A stretch of DNA of 64,000 nucleotides, taken from positions 1,240,001 through 1,304,000 of the forward strand of contig JAHRHY010000003.1 of the NCBI GenBank assembly GCA_019671135.1, written 5' to 3'. The notes below the pieces were generated by a model that saw only the letters and a list, made by a program, of their open reading frames with translations, was not told the DNA's origin and searched no databases. Positions 23,701-33,789 of the stretch are shown here, piece by piece. A program made the position numbers and the translations under genes. Source of the DNA: Linnemannia hyalina (taxonomy: Eukaryota; Mortierellomycota; Mortierellomycetes; Mortierellales; Mortierellaceae). Position 1 is the first letter of the stretch, and each line of letters begins with the position of its first letter.

Positions 23701-24035
23701 GCGGTCAAGGTGTTCCGTTTTCTTCGGTTTTGTTTACGTAGCGGTGAGGCATTTTTGTGAACGGCAGGGTTATCCTCTTGAGTAGTCCTGTGTCTTTCAC
23801 CGCTGTTGTCGTTGAACGGAAAACAGAGAGGGGACAGAGGGATGTTTTCCATTTCAGGTTCAAAGGAGGACAAACAAGTGAATGTCCAGTGCCTCAGCTC
23901 ATTCATAATTCATTCATTCATAATTCATTTTCCTGTATAAACGGATAACCTCCCCCCCAAAAGCGACTTTTTTTCTTCTTTCCTCTCGACCTCATTTTCA
24001 TTTTCACTCGTCATATCCCCTTGTCACTTACTACG

Positions 24036-25920
24036 ATGAACTCCAGCAGCTCTATCCAAACCACTCACAGCAGCGACAAGGCCCTCAACGGCAACCATCC
24101 AGCACCCAACAGCACCGGCCTCCCAAGCCTCTACGACTGTGGCAGCGACGGCGAAGGTAGTGGCGGTTGTGGTGCTGGTGGCAGCAGCGGAGAAGAAGAC
24201 GACTACGGCGAGAAGGTCGTCCAACGGCAGCCGAGACGACAGCGCACCCCACCACCACCTCTCAAGACCATCATCGACAAGGCCGCCAACAAGACCTACC
24301 GACAGACCCATCTTCTGGGCGAAGTAAGTATTAATTAATGGCCCACACAGCTGTCATATATCAATCCTCCAGTCGAAAGCTGCAGCGCTAATCCTGATCC
24401 TGATCTTGTCTCTATTTTTTGTTTCGACTGCTTAGGGTTCATTCGGACATGTCCATGTAGCTGTCGACGAGAAGGGCGAAAAGGTCGCTATTAAGACCTT
24501 CAAGATATTTGACATCGCGAATGCGGATGTGAGTATTGATTTCTGTTACTCCAAGCATGTATGGACGTTTGACTGGGTCGAGACTCGTGTTTTAATCACA
24601 AATGCGCTCTTACCTTCCCTTCCAGGTTGAACGAGAGTGGCGAGCATGCATGACGATCCGCGACCATCAGCCCCACCACCCCAATGTCGTTGCCCCCATC
24701 AGCTTTTTCAAGGACGGAATGATTCCATGTTTGACGATGGAACTGTGCTCCAACAAGGTAGGAGAGAATGATTAGAATCCATCTGCGATTGCCATGTACA
24801 CATTGACGAGGATAATAACCCTGACACCTATCTCCTTTTAAATACTATTGCCTATCTAGACCGTCGACACCTTGTTGGAAGCCAGAGGAAGTCTCCGGGA
24901 ACATGAAGTCCGCTATTTCGGGCAGCAGCTGGTGGCCGGTGTGGATCATCTTCACAGTTTGAACCTGTTCCACAATGACCTGAAGCCGCTTAACCTTCTG
25001 CTGACAGAGGAGCTGGTATTGAAGGTCGGCGACTTCGGTCAGGCGCAAGATCTGAAAGAGGGCAAGGTGTTCCGGTAAGATGATACGATTATGATAAGTA
25101 CGAGTAAATGTTCTCTTAACTCAAAAATGGTCTCTTCAATTCAAACATGGGACATGTTGCTAACATAACTGTATTGTTGCTTACTCACATTAGGAATGTG
25201 GTCGGTACTCCGGGCTTCCAGGCCCCCGAGGTCCTCAATCGCGAGAGGCACACCTACGCCCTGGATGTCTTCGCCATCGGGGCCATCCTCTTCAGGATGT
25301 TGCTTGGTGCCACGTACCAGCTCCCTGGCAAGACGGCAGATAGCAAGAGGAAGCCTCTCAAGAATATCGGAGGTTTGAGTCCCAATGCCAGGGACTTGCT
25401 CCAGAGAACCCTCGAGTGCGACCCTGGGAGCCGGATCACGATGGCCGATCTGCTCACCCACCCCTTCCTGACCGACGGGCCTGTGCCGCAGAGTGTCTCC
25501 TGGGACATTCTGCGCACAGCTGCTCCGCTTCCAACCGAGGACGACGCATCAGACCTTGATGGCGCTTATCAGGTTGAGGTTATCAAGTCGCAGGAAGAGG
25601 AGGGTACCAAGGCGCCGGAGGAGCAGATCGGAGCCCAGGTTGGCGATTCCGTCGAGGAGGAGAAGGAGAAGGACGAGGAAGAGGAGGAGACCCAGCCCCA
25701 GGAGGAGGCCGCCCAGACCTTCCAGGTGGCCGAGCCCTTAGAGCCAGTCGTCGACCTTGACGACATTGACCTCGACGACATCTTTGAACAGGTCGAGGAG
25801 TCCAAGAAGGCCAAGAGAGCCAAAAGGTCTGGGAGGACGACTCGGATGAAGATGATGAGGAGGAGGAGGAAAGAGCTAAGGGCCGCAAGAAGGCCAAGGC
25901 CATCCAGAAGGGAGCGGTGA
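24036..25920 (+). CDS. Polo-like Ser/Thr protein kinase with frameshifted acidic tail
   Basis: Five exons, 24036-24323, 24436-24528, 24626-24757, 24860-25074 and 25194 onward, join in phase. The catalytic features are present: glycine loop GEGSFG at 95-100, VAIK with Lys116, catalytic loop HNDLKPLN (Asp211; the usual Arg is Asn), DFG at 229-231 and GTPGFQAPE at 247-255. The ending of the domain (HPFLTDGPVPQSV) resembles polo-like kinases, but there is no polo box. A Glu/Asp-rich tail follows. At about 25828 the tail leaves its acidic frame: the current frame ends in an Arg-rich run at 25920, whereas the -1 frame continues as VWEDDSDEDDEEEEE to a stop at 25997-25999. One base missing from the AAAA run would explain this, as a real lesion or a sequencing error. 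The kinase core is probably functional. It stands inside a block of kinase fragments and repeats. Confidence 0.82.
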
Positions 25921-26143
25921 AGGAGGGGAAGGCACCAGAGGACAAGGACGGAGGTCATGGAGGTGGCCAGGATTACTGGCACACCTACCTCCGTCGGTAA
26001 AGGGTGCCTTCAGAGATTCCCCTGCCTCTTCCGCTCCCTGTACGATGACCTTTGTATTTTATGTATATTATGTGTATTAATTAAATTGTATTATATCATC
26101 AGAAACGAGGTAGTTGAAGTTGTTGTTGTTGTATGTACATATG

Positions 26144-26282
26144 GACATGGTGCGACAAGTCGCAAATAATCGAAATGTTGAGAAGATCAAAAGGTCAACA
26201 AGACAAAGAAGAGACATGGTGCGACAAGTTGCAAAAGAAATGAAAGGTGATACGTTCAAAAGGTCAACAAGAAAATGAAGGT
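26144..26282. repeat. 69-base imperfect tandem duplication
   Basis: Two copies of a unit beginning GACATGGTGCGACAAGT and ending AAAAGGTCAACAAGA (starts at 26144 and 26213), just downstream of the kinase gene. No coding sense was seen. Confidence 0.75.
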
Positions 26283-26544
26283 GCAAACGATGTGATCCTT
26301 TCCATCTGAAAGAAAAGAATGCATCGCGGATGAAAAATCAATCAGTACCTACAGAGTCGACCATTGTTGTGTCGCATTAGAGAGTACCATTAGTTTTATT
26401 GAGTGTAGTTGTTTGAGGTGGCAGTGGTGGTGTCGAGAGGAAAGAGGAGGGTTCATCCAAGTATCAGCGGATGATTGTCCAAGGAGGACAAGAAATATTG
26501 GAATGAGCATCAGACAACAAACCCCTAGGCAAATTGCGGGACCA

Positions 26545-28085
26545 AACTTCCTCTACTGCTGTCCACAGCGCCTCAAAAGCGATCTGACATGTATTTCATA
26601 AGCTCATCTCCTGTTCACCCAATAATACCAGCGCATCCGGTTGAGCTGTTCTTCGTTCAAATATCTTCTTAGATTAAAGTAGCGGTGCTTCTTGTCATAC
26701 CCTTCGTAAGAAAAACAGAGAGTAGGAAATACATATTTTATTATCTATGGGAAACACTGACATGCCTTCTCCTGAAAGTACAAAGAGAGAAATAGAGTCA
26801 TTTGATGTTCAAAGGGACATTGCTATGTCCAGTTTTTCTGGAATGCCGCACCCCATAGCCAAAAACACACACATACCTCTCCAGACTGTTATTGTCGCGC
26901 GAGAAGACGAAGGTAGGGGTCTCCCGCTCCTACTGCTTCGTTGCCATCAGCTCCTCTTGCCATTAGTCGTTCCACTTATCATCAGCTCTTCCTCTTACCA
27001 TTAGTTCTTCCTCTTGCTATCAGCGCCATGCAGCCCACCCGATAACTATGCTTTTATTTGACCTTGTTGATACTCGACTGAGTATTGGCAATGGGGAATG
27101 ATCACGTCGAGAATGGACAGTTCTTGCTCATGTCCTTGCTTGCTCATCAATTGTCTGGTCAGCGTCCTTTGTCCTGTCAATGCCCTTTATCCTGTTGTTC
27201 GCTCCTATTGTGAGAAAGAAAGAAACAAAAAAAAGAGAGAGAGAGACAAAAAAGTGGTCAGAAAACACCGAAGCCACTAACCAACTACATAAATATTCTC
27301 CCATCCCACAACCATATCGACCACTCCCAGGTAGTGTTAGACCAAGAAGAACCACAGAGCCCTCAACCGTACCCTCGGGTCGCAAGACATTCTCATTTTG
27401 TCAACAGTTTGGGTATTCAGCAATCCCCGCCAGGTCCAAGCAGATTGATGCAGGGATACTGAGTAAAGTAGTGCAATTAAATGTAAAATCCTACTGAAGA
27501 GGCACATTCAGTAGGTTAAAGAACCAGCAGTGACTATGCCTTCATTCCCATAACAGAGCATCAAGAAGCTATACTCGCGATACCCTGAGAAGTAATGAAA
27601 GAGATGGAATGCAAGTCATCGAGGGCTGAGACGGTGGTGCTACTCAGACGACCACATCCTGTTGACAGCCGATATGATTGTGACAAAGGAGGACGATTAC
27701 ATCGAGAGTGTACCTTCCTTTGTTGCGCAATGGCTTGTGCACGAGAACCTTAAATCCTGCCGAGTATGAATGAGGAAGCGGTGACCACGGTGTGGTGAAT
27801 GCATCGACTGACTCTGGTGAATGACTTGATCAGCGCAGGGTGAAGATTCTCCGAATGAGGCTCCATGCTGAAACGTGAGTCGAGTGGAGATTGAATAGGT
27901 GAGGTGATTAGTTGAAGGAGAGAAGTAGAGGCCAATTGTACGCTGACTGGGCGAGTTGAGGAAATAAAGATGGAGGGAGGTGAAGAGGGATAAAGTGAAG
28001 GGGGAGAAGGTAAAGAGGAGCAGAGGGAAGAGAAAGGGAAAAGCAGAGGGAGGCGTAAGAAGGTATGTCGCCTCCAGGTTTGCAT
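26545..28085 (-). repeat. Dispersed repeat arm A (left half of a head-to-head pair)
   Basis: Reverse orientation. The outer end near 26545 has GCTGTCCACAGCGCCTCAAAAGCG and the inner end is at about 28085 (GACGTTTTTTCTTTTTTTCG shared with arm B). Reading the minus strand from the centre gives the pyrimidine tract, then MEPHSENLHPALIKSF, the TAGCACCACCGTCTCAGCC block, the minisatellite and ATAGATAATAAAATATG. About 27020-27610 is nearly identical to arm B in inverted orientation: two open frames in it translate identically in both arms. Outside that tract the arms differ by scattered substitutions and indels. Confidence 0.8.
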
Positions 28086-29590
28086 GACGTTTTTTCTTTT
28101 TTTCGTTTAACAGGGTTCCCTTCACACCATAAGTGACCATGACGACAATCCCTTCTCATCCTCAACGCCTCCCTCCGCTCTTCCCTTTGCTCTTCCCTCT
28201 GCTCCCCTTCACCTTATCCCTCTTCACCTCCCTTCACCTTCCTTTCCTCAATACACCTCATCCGCGTTCAAATGACCTCTCCCACCTCTCTCCTTCCATT
28301 ACTCACCTAATCAAGTCCACTCAACTCACATTCTTCTAGCATGGAGCATCACTCGGACAATCTTCACCCTGCACTTATCAAGTCATTCACCAAACTCGGT
28401 CGACTCATTCATCCTCGGCGGGATTTAAGGTTCTCGTGCACAAGCCAATGGACAATTGAGGAAGGTACACTCTCGATGTAATCGTTCTCCTTTGTCACAA
28501 TTATATCGGCTGTCAACAGGATGTGGTCGTCTGAGTAGCACCACCGTCTCAGCCCTCGATGACTTGCGTTCCATCTCTTTCATTACTTCTCAGGGTATCG
28601 CGAGTATAGCTTCTTGATGCTCTGTTATGGGAATGAAGGCGGCATAGTCACTGCTGGTTCTTTAACCTACTGAATGTGCCTCTTCAGTAGGATTTTACAT
28701 TTAATTGCACTACTTTACTCAGTATCCCTGCATCAATCTGCTTGGACCTGGCGGGGATTGCTGAATACCCAAACTGTTGACAAAATGAGAATGTCTTGCG
28801 ACCCGAGGGTACGGTTGAGGGCTCTGTGGTTCTTCTTGGTCTAACACTACCTGGGAGTGGTCGATATGGTTGTGGGATGGGAGAATATTTATGTAGTTGG
28901 TTAGTGGCTTCGGTGTTTTCTGACCACTTTTTTGTCTCTCTCTCTCTTTTTTTTGTTTCTTTCTTTCTCACAATAGGAGCGAACAACAGGATAAAGGGCA
29001 TTGACAGGACAAAGGACGCTGACCAGACAATTGATGAGCAAGCAAGGACATGAGCAAGAACTGTCCATTCTCGACGTGATCATTCCCCATTGCCAATACT
29101 CAGTCGAGTATCAACAAGGTCAAATAAAAGCATAGTTATCGGGTGGGCTGCATGGCGCTGATAGCGAAAGGAAGGCCTAATGGTAGGAGAAAGAGCTGAT
29201 GGCAGGAAGAAGGACTAATGGCAAGAGGAGCTGATGGCAACGAGGCAGTAGGAATGGGAGACCCCTGCCTTCGTCTTCTCGTGCGACAATAACAGCCTGG
29301 AGAGGTACGTGTGTGTTCTTGGCTATCGAGGGCGGGACTCAAGGAGAACTGGACCTTGGAGTCCCTCTGGACATCAAATGACTCTATCTGTCTCTCTTTG
29401 TACTTTTCAGGCGGAAGCATGTCAGTGTTTTCCATAGATAATAAAATATATGTATTTCCTACTCTCCGTTGCTCTTTCAAAGAGTGTGACAAGAACTACT
29501 GCTACTTTTCATCTAACAAAGATATTTGAATGCAATGGGCTTTTGAAATAAGTCTCAGGTCGTTTTCGAGTCGCTGTCAATAACAATGGA
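28086..29590 (+). repeat. Dispersed repeat arm B (right half of the head-to-head pair)
   Basis: Plus orientation, from the shared centre near 28086 to an outer end at about 29590 (CGTTTTCGAGTCGCTGTCAA). Landmarks as in arm F: pyrimidine tract 28150-28320, ATG at about 28341 (MEHHSDNLHPALIKSF), GTGGTCGTCTGAGTAGCACC at about 28522, minisatellite near 29155-29235 and ATAGATAATAAAATATATG at about 29435. It is followed at once by kinase-like minus-strand sequence. Confidence 0.8.
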
Positions 29591-29599
29591 GGACGCATT

Positions 29600-30300
29600 G
29601 TGCCGCAAACTCGCCCATATGACGTTTTGTCTTGGGGCTGTTGTCCGATGCTCACTCCTGTAGTCCCTTTACCTTTTTCCGCTGATACTTGGGCGCTTGG
29701 GTCTACTGATACCCTGATTCTTGTGCTTCTTTGTGGCCTTGTCCTGCGAAGGCTTGTAGGACCGGCCAATCAACCTTTTGTAAAGGACGGCGTCTTCACA
29801 CCACGTATCCACCGCCGTACTATGCATTTTCTTTTGATCGAACAACTTAAGAGCTTGGTAGCCCATTTCCCCATAAGTCCACTAGGATTAAACCAAAAGG
29901 AAGCATTCGCCTACGTAAGTGTCCAGTTAATTATTTTTCTCAAGGAGCAGTGATATGAAAACCAAGAACAGTACTACTTGCCCGATTTTCTTTCCACTCG
30001 ACAAATTCTCGACCAAGCCCGGGTTGCCAATCTTTGGCATGAAAGCCGTTACTGGGCATGACGTTCTCTGGCTTGAGATAGACGTGGTCAAGGTGAATTC
30101 GGTGCAGGAGCACAAGACTCGCTGCCAATTAGCTGTCCCAAGTGGTGGTTTGAGCGTTCCATGAGTCGTCTCCGTGCCTTGACAAGGCCTCTGATCGTGA
30201 ACCCTTAGTTCATTACTGATGCAGTTAGCAAAAAGCAAAGGCGTCTTCTTTAAAGTAAATAGCACCCACGATTGCATGTTAATCTTACCCTCTCTTGGCA
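29600..30300 (-). pseudogene. Degenerate protein kinase fragment
   Basis: Minus-strand reading at 30128-29940 gives LVLLHRIHLDHVYLKPENVM, which has the spacing of a kinase catalytic loop (LH....H.DLKPENV) with the catalytic Asp lost, then GFHAKDWQPG in place of the DFG region. Further on, 29866-29669 gives STAVDTWCEDAVLYKRLIG, matching the D.W..G..LY..L.G of the C-lobe with the Gly lost. Frames change between pieces and no start or complete domain can be assembled. I infer a decayed kinase copy. Confidence 0.5.
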
Positions 30301-30659
30301 TATTTCCATGCCTTACGCTCTGTCATCGAAATAAGTGATGGATCTAGCGAGGTTGGGGTAGGGATTTTGGTGAATCTTGTCACCAGCCTGCTTCCATTTG
30401 ATCTATAAGAAACAACTCGATGTCGAGATATGATTAGTAACTCGTTCGCTGTACATAGTTGTTCAGTCTGCCTCAATTTGCTTTCACCGATTGAAAAGTA
30501 TTTCTTCTAGTTTTGGGGATAGCCATGTCATATCTACACTTGTTGCTGTCAATTACTTTGGTAACGGACCTATATTCACCTTACAAGTAAAACAAAGAGG
30601 AGACAATGCTGACACAGAGACAGTAAACATTAGCATGATTCAGTAACGTCTCTAGCACA

Positions 30660-31500
30660 TTGGTCAATTGGGTGCATACCTGACTGGGAGAACTAGTCTC
30701 CTTGTAGATGACACCTGTACGGGGATGGATAATTATGAGGAGGGATATCTCCTTAGTCGTGATGGCCTTGCTATGATTGTCGTCGCTAACGTCGCTGTTG
30801 CCGCTGCTGACGGTATCAGATCTAGAGACGTCGCCACCGTCGCTGATTTTGATCCCAGGTTCAGCCAGGAGCGGTTGGAATGGCTTGATATCCCGGTGAA
30901 CCAACCCTAAGGCGCGGACATAGACGGTGCCTTCAAAACTTGAAACGCGGCCATTTACTCGATCTGAAGGATCAATGTTGGTTTTTGAATGAGCCATGCG
31001 ACGATATATTGAGGAAATCTTCCCTTGCAGCCTCTGCCTGACATTTGAGAGTGAGAGTACGACATCTTGCCATCCAGGTCAAGGCCAACACAGGTCGCAT
31101 TCCGGTCCTTGAAATAGCGGATGGGGATGGCTTTTTTTTCTTGCTGGTCCTGATGGATCTTTGAAAGGGCAACCATCCCCTTCCCCGTCATATCCAATTG
31201 GTTCATGAACTATACGTATATCAAAGAGACAGCAGAAGTAAGATTAACATTCATTGTATTTCAGTCAACATGTCTATTCCTTGATCGCACTCGAACCAAA
31301 AGGAATAATGCTTACATCGTCCACACTCACTTGCTGTTTTTTATGTCAGCAACAGAAGGACGATGGCCAAGGACCAACGACCCACCTGATTCACCGCAAA
31401 CTAGGAAAGACACCCCTGAAGAAGGAGCTCGTTTATTTCCACGAGGACGTGCCTTCAATTGAACCTAAGTGACGTGTAGAAAAGGCTCCCATTCAACTTT
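30660..31500 (-). pseudogene. Protein kinase fragment (HRDIKP type)
   Basis: Minus-strand reading contains ALGLVHRDIKPFQPLLAE and then IKISDGGDVSRSDTVSS, a catalytic loop with HRD intact but DFG changed to DGG. It continues TTKEISLLIIIHPRTGVIYK to a possible donor (GTATGC) near 30680. An upstream piece (31206-30955) reads MNQLDMTGKGMVALSKIH..., separated by a frame change and a stop. It is the fuller relative of 21345-21790 in opposite orientation, and in both places the kinase piece abuts the outer end of an arm. A broken or partial gene is likely. Confidence 0.6.
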
Positions 31501-31524
31501 ATCAGGTAATGGCATTAGGAGAGA

Positions 31525-33180
31525 AAACTCGATTTTCGACCACTGCTTTTGACAGGACTTGAAAACGATCTGAGACGTATTTAAAAAGGCCCATCGCCTG
31601 TTCATCCATTAAGACCAGCGCATCCGGTTGATCTATTCTTCAAATATGTTGCTAGATTAAAAGTAGCGGTGCTTCTTGTCATACCCTTTGAGTAGGAAAT
31701 ACCTATATTTTATTATCTATGGAAAACAATGAGATGCCTTCTCCTGAAAAGTGCAAAGAGAGAGAGATAGTCACTTGATGTTCAAAGGAATATTCCTATG
31801 TTCAGTTTTTTTTTTTTTTTTTGAATGCCGCACTCAATAGCCAAAAAACACACACGCACACACCTCTCCGGACTGCAATTGTCGCGCGAGAAAACAAAGG
31901 CAGGGGTCTCCCGTGCCCACTGCTTCGTTGCCTTCAGCTCTTCCTCTTGCCATTAGTCCTCCCTCTTGCCATCAGCTCTTCCTCTTGCCATTAGTCCTTC
32001 CTCTTGCCATCAGCTCTTCCTCTTGCCATTAGTCCTTCCTCTTGCCATCAGCGCCATGTAGCCCACACGATAATAATGCTTCTATTTGACCTTGTTGATA
32101 CCCGATTGAGTATTAGCAATGGGGAATGATCACGTCGAGAATGGACAGTTCTTGCTCATGTCCCTGCTTGCTCGCCAATTGTCTGGTCAGCGTCCTTTGT
32201 CCTGTCAGTGTCCTTTATCCTGTTGTGCGGTCCTAGTTCGAGAGAGAAAGAAACAAAAAAGAGAGAGAGAGAGACAAAAAAGTGGTCAGAAAACACCGAA
32301 GCCACTAACCAACTACATAAATGCTCTCCTATCCCACAACCATATCGACCATTCCCAGGTAGTGTTAGACCAAGAAGAAACCACCAAACCCTCAACCGTG
32401 CCCTCGAGTCCCAGGGTATTCGCATTTTGTCGACAGTTTGGACAATCTGGAATCCCCCCAAGGTCCAAGCAGATTGATGCAGGGATACTGAGTAAGGTAG
32501 TGCAATTAAATGTAAAATCCTTCTGAAGAGGCACATCCAGCAGGTTAAAGAGCCAGCAGTGACTATACCGTCTTCACTCCCATAACAGAGTACCAAGAGG
32601 CATCAACAGTGCAATTGACACTCAGGATACCTTGAGAAGTAATGAAGAAGACGCGAACACCGTCATCGAGGGCTGAGACGGTGGTGCTACTCAGACGACC
32701 ACATCCTGTTGACGGCCGATATGATTGTGACAAAGGAGAGCGATCATATCGAAGGTGTACCTTCCTTAATTGCCCAATGGCTTGTGCACGAGTAATCCTG
32801 CCGAGTATGAATGAGGCGGTGACACACGATGTGGTGAATGAGCCGACCGACACTGGCAAATGACTTGATCAGCGCAGGGTGAAGACAGTTTGAGTGATGC
32901 TCCATGCTAGAACGTGAGTGGAGTGGAGATTGAATAGGTGAGTAGTTGAAGGAGAGAAGTGGGAGAGGCTAATTGTACGCGGATAAGGCGTATTGACGGA
33001 AGTAAGGTGAAGAAGGACAAGGTGAAGGAGAAGGTGAAGGAAAAGGTGAAGAGGGAGAAGGTGAAGAGAGAGAAGGAAGGAGCAGAAGGAAGAGCAAAGG
33101 GGCGTTTGGGATAAGGATTGGAAGGTCACTGCGGTGAGGTACCCTGCTCAACGGAAAAAGAAAACGTCATGCATACATAT
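31525..33180 (-). repeat. Dispersed repeat arm C
   Basis: Reverse-orientation copy with outer end near 31525 (TTTTCGACCACTGCTTTTGACAGG), ATTTTATTATCTATGG at about 31708, a T18 run at about 31806, the longest minisatellite of the family (31920-32055) and inner end CCCTGCTCAACGGAAAAAGAAAACGTCATGC at about 33140. Small insertions and deletions against arms A and B show it diverged earlier. The small frame reads MEHHSNCLHPALIKSF on the minus strand near 32904. Confidence 0.78.
31920..32055. repeat. 36-base (18+18) minisatellite in arm C
   Basis: Alternating half-units CTCTTGCCATTAGTCCTTC and CTCTTGCCATCAGCTCTTC, about three and a half full units. It is the most expanded of the corresponding arrays in the arms. 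Confidence 0.9.
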
Positions 33181-33229
33181 TAATGAGGGAGCATAAGGAA
33201 ATTGATTTTCAACCCAGGTTAAGGAAGAG

Positions 33230-33780
33230 GAGGGAAATAACTGAGATGACTTGCTGAGGGAAGAAAAAAAAAAAAAGCGATTGTAGAAGGATAGCAATCC
33301 TGTTGGTATAGGCTTTTTGTTTTTGTTTTTGTCGTCTTCCCTCTCCTCTCCCTCTCTCCCTTTCTCCTTGCGCGATTGAAAGCCAGCGGTCGCTCCCTTT
33401 AGTCTTTTGGCATAGTAGAATGAATGGCCTACCAAAATTTGATTGAATACGAGAATAAAGAAATGCGCACGCCCATCGAAACGTTCAATCCCTTCCTCCG
33501 TCAATTGAAATGGATAACTGAGTACACACATGGAGGGATATTGTAAAGAAAAATTGGCTAGAAAAGAATAAACACTATCCTTACCGCGAGTACAGTCTAG
33601 TCTTGACGCGAACCATGGTCAACCATGCCTATCTACCATTGCCGCCGACTACACTTACCAGCGGCGTCCCTTAAATTCGTCTGTATTGTCCAGAAGGGTA
33701 TATAACGAATGCCTACAAGAGTTGAATAGGTGAAAAACACGCGCAAACTATTCAACTAATTCAGTCATTAATAATGAAGG
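33230..33780 (+). repeat. Second dispersed repeat family, copy 2
   Basis: Matches 23060-23700 in the same orientation (shared blocks GATTGAAAGCCAGCGGTCG, CTCCCTTTAGTCTTTTGGCAT, GCGAGTACAGTCTAGTCTTGACG, TTGTCCAGAAGGGTATA). It starts soon after the inner end of arm C, as copy 1 does after arm E, so arm and family 2 seem to be duplicated as one unit. Confidence 0.7.
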
Positions 33781-33789
33781 ATATAGATA

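Noticed and set aside
25815..25840. Programmed -1 frameshifting at the kinase tail
   Set aside because: The sequence CCAAAAGG is not a standard X-XXY-YYZ slippery heptamer and no obvious downstream pseudoknot is seen; an indel or sequencing error is simpler.
118..33180. Arms as LTRs of a retrotransposon
   Set aside because: No TG...CA ends, primer-binding site, polypurine tract pairing or gag/pol reading is seen, and arms lie inverted rather than as direct repeats around a body.
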